DNA from: Patiria pectinifera
Lineage: Eukaryota; Echinodermata; Asteroidea; Valvatida; Asterinidae
NCBI GenBank assembly: GCA_029964075.1
Contig: CM057130.1
Location: 4,898,001-4,962,000 of the forward strand
DNA length: 64,000 bases
Direction: 5' to 3'
How positions within the stretch are numbered: the first letter of the stretch is position 1; each line of letters begins with the position of its first letter. Both the position numbers and the translations under genes were made by a program. The notes below the pieces were generated by a model. The model worked only from the letters and a program-made list of their open reading frames with translations. It was not told where the DNA came from and did no database searches. Positions 13,393 to 22,713 of this stretch are shown here, one piece after another.

Positions 13393-13745
13393 GGCCCCCC
13401 CCCCCAAAAAAGTCTCCGGTTTCTGGTATGGAGCTTGCCCAAAAAGTGGTGCGGTGACGCAGATTTTTTTGCTTCAAAATGTCGGCTGATGACTGCAAAT
13501 GGTGCCCGACTAAACTTAGTGCAAATATATGGGAGTCCAGAGAGGCCACATAAAGCTTATTCTCTACCATAACCCAATCTAAAAACACGTTAAAATTGTG
13601 CAGCAGCAGGATTCCAGTCAAACCAGTGAGTTTGGCGGTTTTGAGACATCATATTTCATTGAAAAAAAAACTTTTTCATTTTGCCGACGCGCATGGCTAC
13701 GGCGACGCGCGCGCATACCAGAAACCGGAGCCCTTTTTTTTTATA
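13393..13745. mobile_element. Short inverted-repeat (MITE-like) element
   Basis: The left end reads ggccc then a C run, an A run, and ctccggtttctggtatg (to about 13430). The right end carries the complement cataccagaaaccggag followed by cccttttttt (about 13715-13745). The element is about 350 bp and has no coding content. I could not define a target-site duplication. Confidence 0.6.
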
Positions 13746-13988
13746 AAGAGGTATTTGAATGAAGTCAAATTGCATTGTTTATATGTTAAAACAATTTGTG
13801 TTTACGTTGTAAAAGGAGTCAAGTACAAAATTAATATCTTTAATTACAAAAGTCGGTTAAAAAACATGATTTTATGAAGTCTTCTGAAGAATGACATTTA
13901 CAGTTCAACCATTAGTACTTCCACCAATTTCCCAAACCTTGAATAAGGGAATTATGTGCTTGGCCGATTTTAAGCAAGTACGTTTAAA

Positions 13989-14039
13989 ACTGGCTCAGGG
14001 GCCTGGACACTTGAGCCATTACAAGGCCCCTGAGCCAGT
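13989..14039. repeat. 15-bp perfect inverted repeat (hairpin)
   Basis: actggctcaggggcc at 13989-14003 and its exact complement at 14025-14039 are separated by 21 bases. Confidence 0.8.
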
Positions 14040-14937
14040 AATATCGGCAAGGCGCACATTTATTCCCATTCATAAATACCTTTGAGTGCAAAAGTCCAAA
14101 CAATTTGTTCACACAATTTAACTTGGTGTTTTTTGCGACGCCCCTCTAGCTATGTTATGGTATGTGCCTCTCGTGAGTTGTCATAAACATCTCCTTATAT
14201 GGTGCTTGGCACGCGTGTGGCGCTTACTGCGCAATGTGGCAAAGAACATGGCAGTGCCTATGAAGTGTGAATTTAGGACTCGAAATACAAACTCATTAGG
14301 TGTACTGTGCACATATAAGTGAAGACTGTGAACGTTCAACCGAAAAAGGGTAAATAAAACGAGATTTCATAGGAGTTAAAGTTTCACGTGACACCGGAAA
14401 AGTGTTTAAAACCGGCCAGCCGGTGTTTTATCAACCGTTTAAAACCACCCACGTGACGGGCTCACACCCAATAGGAACGGGTAAACTGTCTCAGGTATTA
14501 AAGACTCTTAAATTATATCATTACTGCAAGTACCAGCTTGATTTGTGTTGTTTTACCACCAATCCCCATCATACTTAATAGTTGCACCACACCTTCAACA
14601 TCTCTACTGCCAGATTTTATATTATAAAAAGGTTTTGTAGAAAAGTTACCTCAAGGTTGCAATGTGAAACTCCTTATTACATGTTTTAAATAGTTTACAT
14701 TGAAAAAAAGCACCTTTTATCAGTAAATTTAAGGGTTTTCTGATAGGAATTAACTGCGTTCAAAATTCAATTTTGACGAGTAGGCACTTTATCTAGAGCA
14801 CTGTGTAATTAGACTTAGAAAAAAAAATATGAAGCTGAATAAACCTTTCCCCTGATATATTTTTTTTTAATGATTTACTCCTCTTAAACATGTCCACATA
14901 TTTAAAAGGAAATGGTCAAGATGTGATGAGCCACATA

Positions 14938-15255
14938 GGCCAAGTTCGGGCAAGGACCATTAGTCGACTAGTGGTTGATTTGTGACGTACCTAACGCCTG
15001 CGCACTAATAGCAACGTGCGAACGTCTCTAGTCAAACGCTGGTCAAAATGTCATCGCAAAACTTCTGGATCCTGGCTCTCTGCTAGCGTTATGAATGCGC
15101 GCGGCTATTGGTTACCAGCGAAGCAACCAACCCCAGTAGGTTGGTTCCAAATAGTCGACTAGAGTAGTCAACCATCGTCGACTAGACAGAGTTCGGGCAA
15201 GCGTTAGTCGACCAATGGTTAACTATAGTCCTTGCGCGAACTTGCCCTTTGTCGG
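14938..15255. mobile_element. Inverted-repeat element with gttcgggcaaggac ends
   Basis: The left end gccaagttcgggcaaggac and the right end gtccttgcgcgaacttgccc are inverted copies. The arms also contain repeated gtcgactag motifs, and an internal third copy (gagttcgggcaagcgttag) lies near 15188. No open reading frame is of interest and target-site repeats were not clear. Confidence 0.6.
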
Positions 15256-15436
15256 CCATCAATGGACTCCGGGCACAAGTACCCCCTCAACGGTAAGAAA
15301 GGGAGAGTTGGGGGAGACCACTGGGAGAGATGTTTGTGCATTGCAGACTGAGTTCACACTGCCAGACAATTATATCAGGCTTTTGAACATACAGACTGTT
15401 TCTTAACAAAACAGCCAGCAAAAGCATTCTTTGAGC

Positions 15437-18400
15437 CTAGTACCACCCTGTGAACAAAGTTCCGATTTCCAGTGCCTTGTCAAGATAAATGGCCCAGTTG
15501 CCCTCCCCATAGCAACGGACTATTCCACTTTTCAGTTTGAGGGTCAGGATGTCTTCTTTCTTTGCCACGGCTTCTAGTTCTCTCTGGATGATCGCGTTCA
15601 GATCGGAACCAGTCTGAACGGCCTCTACGTCCTTCCCAGTGCCTAGAGTCAGATGAGCCCGACTCCCCCGCCCGCACGTGGGTGAGAATTCCGTCGGGCG
15701 CCAACCCTTTGGACAGGGAACCTCGTCTCTTATAGGGTCAAAGGTTGATATCTCCTGACCTGGCATCTGTGATTGGTCCAGGTGTTGGTGATGTTTCTGT
15801 TGCATTGTTTTGTCTACATTGCTACCTGCTCCAACTGGGGTGAAATCGCTCAATGCGCTACTGTTCGTCTCCCACAGAAGTAACTCCTGATCATTGAGTC
15901 TGATTCGAGCTCCTAAGGTTCGTGGCGTGATTAGGAATCCTATAACCGTCAGGTTGAAGGCACGTCCAGTGGCCTGTCTGACCGCAGGGGAAGTCGCGTA
16001 CTGCTGGGAACCGGCTCTCTCGCTGTAGTTGCTGAAGAATGACGTACAGTGGAGCAGCGTAGTACCAGTGATGAAACCCTCCAAGGAAAAGTAACGATCA
16101 AAGTCCAGGCCGCCTGTGGAAAGTTTAACAAAAGTGGAAAGTTGTCTTTCACTGTGAAAGATAATTGAAAGTGCCCTCCATCTACATTATTCCTCTTCAA
16201 TATAGATCACTTGGTTTTGCTTGTTTTGCTTGAAGTAAGCCAATAAAAAATGAGAAAATTCCAGAAATAGAATGAAAGTACGTGAACTATCCTGAAACAC
16301 GCTTGTCTGAAAAGCTCCGACAACGATTAAAAAAAAGTTGTGAATATTTCACCACCTGATGAATTTTGTAACACCTAACAAACTGGTAATTGTTTTTCTC
16401 AATTTGATTAAAAGTAGAACATCTTCCAGTCACCTGACAAACAGGTTGACTGGTTACAAAGAATCAATAAGAATATCAAGTGCAGTAAGTGCTACTGTTT
16501 TAAGAAGTTTGCAGGAACTTCGCATTCAATGTAAATTGTTCCCTTTGTGCCAGCAACCAAGTGTGGAACTTTACAGTCTCTCCATAGTCAACTGTAACAA
16601 GGAATTTACCCATCAGCACCTGAACATTGTACTACATTGTAATACATGTCCTTTCTCTATGGTATTACACTGTACTACATTATATTACATTGTATTACAT
16701 TGTACTACATTGTATTACATTGTATTACATTGTGCTACATTGTAATACATTGTATTACATTGTACTACATTGTATTACACTGTATTACACTGTACTACAT
16801 TGTATTACACTGTACTACATTGTATTACTCTGTACTACATTGTATTACATTGTGCTACATTGTATTACATTGTACATGTACTACATTGTATTACATTGTA
16901 CTGTATTTATTCACTGATGAATCCATAAAATCAAAGGGAGCAACAGTCAAGGTGATTCCTGATGGTACAGGAACTCATGAGTTAAATCCACCTTTCCATG
17001 CACAGATGTGCATCAAACAGGATGCATATTTAATTTATTGGATAGCAATTTCTTTCTTTCTTTTTCCAAATTCCCGTTTCAACTTGTAAATGCACTACAG
17101 GGTGGTGCAAAAAGAAGGAAACCCACTTTTGACAGCAATTTTCACCTACTTGTTGAGCATATTTCAAAAATTCAATTTAATGGTATTAAAATATTGATCT
17201 TTAAACATAAGTGACGAAAAAATGATTGCAAATGCATATTTTGTCTCTGAGATATGGTAGTTTAAAAATTTCATGTGCCAAACCTGTTTGTCCACGGACG
17301 GCTTTATTCCATCCGCTTGACTGAGCTCCGGGGCTTGGTTTGAAGACAAAAAACACTACACTAGACTTACATGCGGACAACAGTGATTTTGCTGACTTGT
17401 ATTCAAATTAATATAATAAGACTATTCTTGCGATATTTTTAAAGATTTTTTTCACCACGTATGGTTGAAGAGCTATACTTCACTACATTATAAAAAAATA
17501 CTGCTCAAATATATAAGTAGGTTGCAATTCCTGTCAAATGTGGGCTTCCTTCTTTTTGCACCACCCTATATTGCCATGCAGGACACACATCAAAGAGATC
17601 AGCTCCCAACCAAAAATCATATTTGAAATGCCCGTCTAGTTTGACGATAGAAAAACCTACCAGATGCATTTCGCGGTGAGCCAGGAATGGCGTACTTTGT
17701 AAATATCTCCACAAACTTGGGCTGCTGTAGACACTCCTTGAAAATGGTCTTCCCGAATCCTAGGGTGTCCACGGAGAGGTTGAACCCAAGAAACCATCCG
17801 TAGAAGAAAGGGTACAAGATCGTTGGAAGCTTTGGCTTTGCGTTGGCCGTTTTCAAAGTCTCTTGCATGAGCTCCGAGTGCGAGCCGTGTGCAGCCGCTG
17901 GGTGACCTGAGGTGGCGTTCGGTTGTATGACAAGAGTTGTGTAGTTGTAACGATGCGCCAAAGTGAAGCAGGTTTGTAAATCAGACGGGATATTCTCTGT
18001 GCCATTCACGACGATGACTTGCACCCCTTTTTTACAGCTGTCTTCAATCTGTCATGCAAAAGTAACATTTTGGAAAAAAAATTGGCACATACTAAACATA
18101 ATGTAACTCAAAAAGTTTCAGACTCTTATAAGGCAAATATGAAAACCCCTAATGAAACTTATTGATCGTACTTTTTCATAAGCATGCTTTGATAAAATTT
18201 GACAATATGCTACACTCTGAGCTAAACCTGGCCCTTCACACGCTGATTCGCATGCTGATGTCTTCACACACTTAAGCTATGCAACATTGTGAACCGGAAT
18301 ACGCAGCACACTTCGGTACTCTAAAGCCAAGAATTTGCATTTATGAAAGAACAATCTGTCACTCACGTTCCCTATAGTCAGGTATGTTGGTCAGAAGAGG

Positions 18401-19721
18401 ACTAAACTTCAATAATGTTAAGTTTGGTCATCATGTTCTTCTCAAAATTTCTTTTTCAATAACAGCATACGAGACGGGATTATAGTTTTTACCATACTCG
18501 TAGCCGAGCGGTTAGAGCGTGGAGCTACGGAGTGGAAGGTTGGCGGTTCGAATCCCATTCGGACCAAAAACCGGAAAAACTCTCTCTGACGACCCAACAG
18601 TAAAATGGGTACCTGATTCGTTCAGGGAAGGTAAGACGGCGAGAGGAAAGGACTGGGCACTGCCACTGATATGCCGCGCCCAAGACACAGTGGACCTCTA
18701 ACATCCCACTGCCGCTACAGCCAGTAATGGCTGTGGGACCTTTACCTTTACCTTAGGTACGTTTTTTACCAAAAATTTCATAACACCTCTTTTCGACAAA
18801 TGTGCGAAAGCATCTATTGACATGTCTTCTCCCTGTTTTGTTTTTTAAACTTCAAAGTTTACCTGGTCCTGGCATCCTTGGTACCGGTATCTGATTCCCC
18901 CGGAGGGTTTTACTTCAGAACCTCTGGAAGTCTTCAAGCAGCAAGACGCCGAGTCCCTGTAGGTGCTGGTGATGGCTTGGGCTAATGCTGACATCTCTTT
19001 GTCTGATGCAACATGTAGAAAAATCATCACCTGACGAAAAGGAAATATCGACGTGCAAATACATTAATGGCCTGAAAAGAGAAATTGGAATTTTATATTG
19101 GGCTTTGCCCATTGCCGACTTGCCTTTCATTGTTTTGAATTTCTTTTATTGTTTTCTTCAAAATGACAGCATGCCAGAAGGAATGATTTAACAGGGACTT
19201 TAGTGCCATAAATAATTTGATCGGTTACTTATTGGATTGCTGCAAATGATCTACTCTACCTTTCAAATTACAGCAGTAAAGAGCAAATCCCAATAAACAT
19301 TTTGCATAGTAATAGTAGCCATCTTAAGAGGGCGTTTTCTGTTATTTTATTTCAGTGACAATGAATGCACAAAAGGTTCACTCATGCATATCCCAACAAA
19401 ACAAAGGCACTGCCCTCTATCTCAGATGGCTGGCAGGCATAAGGTCTATACTGAACTTACATCTCTCCAACACAAAATTCAACCAAACACAATGGGAAAT
19501 ATTACCTTTATTTGAGTGGAAATGTACTTGACGGTTTGAGGATCTTTCAGGAATGGGTAATTTGCCGAGCCTGGATCTAGTGTCGCTGCCTTTGTTGCCA
19601 TCTCCTGAGATTCGGTCTGCTCCTTAGTGTCCGACATCATGAAGATTAACGTTTGCAGGAGAACCATGAGAAATATGGTGGCCAGGACTACTAATCTGGA
19701 GGGGAGACTAGGGAGCATCAT
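15437..19721 (-). CDS. CNP: 2',3'-cyclic-nucleotide 3'-phosphodiesterase (CNP) homologue, signal-anchored, with a degenerate kinase-like domain
   Basis: Exons in gene order: 19721-19506, 19030-18863, 18048-17661, 16113-15437. They total 1449 nt and give 482 aa; mammalian CNP is about 420. Residues 10-29 are one hydrophobic helix preceded by an arginine and followed by acidic residues, a type II signal anchor. The segment PFLKDPQTV (about 55-63) and the next 30 residues align without gaps to the start of the CNP P-loop kinase domain, as I recall the human protein. Where mammals have GLPGSGKS this protein reads VASDKEMS (79-86), so the Walker A glycines and lysine are gone. The C-terminal 2H phosphodiesterase is intact to the eye: H279-C-T281 and H411-L-T413, then DVEAVQTG (419-426) and a terminal FTGWY. 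About 50 extra residues lie before the second HxT. There is no CaaX box. NxS/T sequons occur at N143, 163, 172, 218, 255, 286, 311 and 341. The start is the first ATG after an acceptor at 19731. Family reaction: 2',3'-cyclic nucleotides to 2'-nucleotides. Confidence 0.9.
16624..16905. repeat. 10-bp tandem repeat (attgtattac / attgtactac)n
   Basis: About 27 units of a 10-base motif that alternates attgtattac and attgtactac, with scattered attgtgctac and actgtattac variants. It lies in the last intron of the CNP gene. Frames through it translate as YYIVLHC-type repeats and are not genes. Confidence 0.95.
17098..17568. mobile_element. Tc1/mariner-like MITE with long terminal inverted repeats
   Basis: The left terminus cagggtggtgcaaaaagaag and its inverted counterpart ending ccaccct(a) define a 471-bp element. 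The inverted match continues for roughly 55 bases with a few differences. TA flanks both sides (17096-17097 and 17569-17570). No transposase is present. It lies in the last intron of CNP, 92 bases from the exon 3 donor. Confidence 0.8.
18495..18757 (+). mobile_element. tRNA-derived SINE with acctttacctta tail
   Basis: The head contains box A (gtagccgagcggttagagc) and box B (ggttcgaatccc), followed by a unique body. It ends in a (ctttac) repeat tail. It is inserted antisense in intron 2 of CNP. The box A resembles serine/leucine tRNA D-arms, but no complete cloverleaf is kept. Confidence 0.8.
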
Positions 19722-20477
19722 TCTGGGCGGCTGCAGAATGAACAATTGAAAGGGAAGAAGTTTAAGGGCAGAAGGCACAGTATGAAGAAAAGCTGGGGAA
19801 TAAACCTGAAAGTTTCAGATCTGTCTTCAGTTTCAACATTTCCACATGAACCATTTACCAGGGTCGCAGTCGTACTTGAGTTAGTTTCCCAAGTTCCCAA
19901 GAATAATGTGATATATATGTATAGGGAACATGAAGCCTAAACTGATGAATCTGAATGAGTACATGAGCAGGCAGATTGGGACCTAGATAGCCCCATAAAT
20001 GTGGCCAAGTTACTGGACTACCTCCATAAATAAAGGCCGAACTGGGAACATGTACCCGAAAATGTAGAACTTCTAAGTAATAGACCAGAAATCAGTTTGT
20101 TTTGGTATTCCAATCCATCAGGTTGATGTAGAAAACACATGGTTAAATAATATTGCATAGGCCTCTTTAGGCTTTTAGCCACCCCCCCCCCCTGCAGTAC
20201 AACTACCCTCACACTAAAAGTCACAGCTCACCCCGGTTGTTTATTTATTTAGGCCTACTCAGCCATATGGTTGCGAAGGGCGATTTCTTAAGGTCACGTA
20301 ACACTTTATTTTGAATAAAACTACACGTACACAGACATGGTCACGTTGGCGGGTGAAATCTTTGAAAACTAACTTCTCCAGTTTGGAAGACCGTATCACC
20401 ATCCTTCATGCAACTTTCAGGATTTATTTTCTGGAAATAACAACTGGGATAAATTCCTAGAAATTGGGCTAAATACA

Positions 20478-20526
20478 TACTCCTAGAACTATGAGGCTCA
20501 CGTGGAGCCTCATAGTTCTAGGAGTA
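20478..20526. repeat. Perfect 22-bp hairpin with a 5-base loop
   Basis: The arms begin tactcctagaactatgaggc and are exactly complementary over 22 bases around the loop acgtg. The sequence aaatacatac precedes the left arm and recurs just after the right arm. Confidence 0.9.
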
Positions 20527-20775
20527 CTAAATACATACATTTGGGGAAGTTTTCAAACGATTTCTTCCAGACTTGAAGGTCAGCTTTGACAGTTACCAGT
20601 ATTGAGGTTTCGGCATCGATGACGGCAATTTTTTCACTGACATATGACGTTTAGAATTTCTTCTTCAGTTAGAATGTAACATTTCAATCATACCGAGCAT
20701 ATTTTCTGAGAAACACAACGTTCAAAATGCCATGTTTTTGGGGTGCATGAATTTCACTGCTCCGTTATAGCGTCT

Positions 20776-20807
20776 AACTTGGACCCAACATAAGTTGGGT
20801 CCAAGTT
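20776..20807. repeat. Perfect 14-bp hairpin with a 4-base loop
   Basis: aacttggacccaac and its exact complement flank the loop ataa. The sequence agcgtctaa lies directly before it and again shortly after it. Confidence 0.9.
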
Positions 20808-21712
20808 ACTCGGACTAGCGTCTAAGTACGTATCGGATTAGCTTTACCAAACAATGGCGATGCCTGCGGTTAGCAACCATATGGAGCAAGGAACAGATGG
20901 CAAGGAACACAATGATTCATTGATTGATTTAGCATGTTTACTGACGAGAAATCTCTACCAAATACGATGATGAAAAAAACATTTCCTACCTCCATGGACA
21001 AATGATGGAAACACAACGCCCTAGCACCTAGGCCTAGTCAGTAACATTTCTGATGTGATAATCAAACAAGGGTTTTACAAACATGAGCAAGTTCATGAGT
21101 TGATTCAATTGTTGGAGAATATTATATTTCCGCAAAAGGGGACTGTCCCCCTGTATATGACCCTTGACCTCGTCACGGTCGAATGATTTCAGCCAATCAT
21201 GTCGACTCAAGCGCACACTGACATGACCCCTCGCTAAAGTGCGTCTGTCTGGTTCGTGACTCTCACCCACGTCTATGGCCTGCGGTTAAAAAACAGCAAC
21301 CAGTCTCTCACATGCAATCTGCAGTAAAATCGTGCAAGGAAGAAAATGTTGTGATTTTAGTTCAATAGTCAGATAGTTGTGGGTAATTCTTTGTTTTTGT
21401 GTCGAAATGTCCAAAGACAGAGGATATCAAATGCTAGAAATAGTAATACAAAAGAGGAAGACTGTGATCAGATCTTAAGGTTAGTGAACTATTTCCTCTA
21501 TGAATATTGTGATACTTTTGACTAAACCATTTTGTAAACCCGAGCTGTCATGACTGTAAAACCGTAAACGTCACTCGTCAGTTGTCACCACAATATATAT
21601 TAATAGCCAACGACATCATTCATGGTCGTCATCCCATTCACAACGACAACTAACTACACAAGTATTGGCGATCGCGTAGTTACGGGCCACTCTTTAGTTT
21701 CCGTCAAATTAG

Positions 21713-21857
21713 AGTCAAGGGTGCTTGTTCATGTTGTTATTCCAAAATGACCTTTTCAACCTAAAGCAGACTTCTCTCATTTTATTTTTAGTCTAAAATG
21801 AGAGAAGTCTGCTTTAGGTTGAAAAGGTCATTTTTGAATAACAAGCACCCTTGACAT
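21713..21857. repeat. Foldback element, arms about 65 bp
   Basis: The left arm (gtcaagggtgcttgtt ... gagaagtctg-complement) and right arm (ending aacaagcacccttgac) are near-perfect inverted copies around an approximately 10-base T-rich centre. Only a few mismatches are visible, so the hairpin is young or was recently homogenised. Confidence 0.85.
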
Positions 21858-22031
21858 TTTTTGTAATTTTGATCAGACCTGTTTCTTAGGGTAGAATTTT
21901 TACGATTTTTGTACGCAGCTTAAATTATAGTACTACTACTACTACTACTAGTAAAAGTAGTTGTGTTGTGCGAACCTTATTCCTGAGGAAGCCATTTTTG
22001 ATCGTGTTCCCTGAATTTGATTTACACATAA

Positions 22032-22375
22032 TAATAATAAAGAACATTTGTAAAGCGCCGGTGTCCGCCTTAAAAAAGGCGCTCATGGCGCTTGAGGAGA
22101 AAGTCAAGTTAAGACTGTGTGTTGTGAGAGTAAGCTTGTTTGTACAGGTGAGATTTTATGTTTGTCTTAAATGTTGTGATGGATGGAGATGATTTGATAG
22201 CCAGAGGGAGTTGGTTCCACACTCGGGCTGACGCTGCAGTAAAGGATCTGTCACCACAAAGAGTGGAGGTCCTGGGCTCGTGAAGCATCATGCAGCTCAC
22301 TGGAGCAGAGTCCGGTGCGTGCTGTTGAGTACGGGTGGATGAGGTTGATGAGATTCTCTGGGGCATTGTTGTGGA
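22032..22375 (-). mobile_element. 3' end of a CR1/L2-type LINE, 5'-truncated
   Basis: The minus-strand frame ends with GDRSFTAASARVWNQLP, a following IKSSPSITTFK and a terminal SHLYKQAY. This is the conserved C-terminus of non-LTR reverse transcriptase polyproteins. The stop is followed by a gcgctttacaaatg-type 3' end and a (tta)n tail at about 22032. Only the last 85 or so codons remain. Confidence 0.85.
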
Positions 22376-22713
22376 GGATTTTGTAATAGGCGATAGGCAT
22401 TAGAGCTGGAGTTACTCAAGCTAGGTAAACCTTAATTTGTAATAAACTTTATTTCATTACTTTCATTTCTATTCGCAAGCTCCAACATTGGAGATTTTAG
22501 AAATCTTTGAGAAATTTAGCCAGGAATAGTTCATCTACATATTGTTTCGGCTGTAAACATTTTACGTGTAATTACCCTTCCCACAAATGTATGTTTTAAC
22601 TCTGCAGATCCTAACCAAAAAATTGGGGAGTGTTATTTTTAACCGAGTCCCGACGTTGCCACGTGATCCACACAGTCGGCTAGTGACCAGTGAGGAACGT
22701 AAACCGGAGCACG

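Larger units (their letters stand above)
10650..15436. other. Intergenic region between the first desaturase and CNP; repeats only
   Basis: No coding exon is supported. The longest open frame (11436-11765) is a low-complexity lysine/asparagine-rich translation of AT-rich DNA. A small element with 20-bp inverted ends (gctagacttgaaatcaagtc at about 12126 and its counterpart ending about 12346) lies here, as do the repeats listed separately between 12954 and 15255. The 3' UTR of the CNP gene must enter from the right. The nearest AATAAA on the minus strand that I noticed is at 14064-14059, about 1.4 kb after the stop. Confidence 0.6.
19722..22713. other. Divergent spacer between CNP and cyclin Y
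   Basis: This is the shared upstream region of two oppositely transcribed genes. The exon boundary at 19731 (minus strand) implies at least one upstream non-coding CNP exon, which I could not place. Stretches 19986-20043 and 24156-24212 share a gtagccccataaatgtggcc-type repeat. Palindromes, a foldback and a LINE end are listed separately. The GC-richer 100 bases before 22714 probably hold the cyclin Y 5' UTR. No TATA box is evident. Confidence 0.5.

Noticed and set aside
16359-17089. Several overlapping open frames with tyrosine/leucine/histidine repeats
   Set aside because: They are translations of the 10-bp tandem repeat in the CNP intron; all three frames are open for that reason.
21034-21270. 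A minus-strand frame that might be an upstream CNP exon
   Set aside because: No conserved residues or convincing splice sites join it to the CNP reading frame, and the ATG at 19721 already follows an acceptor and precedes the anchor helix.
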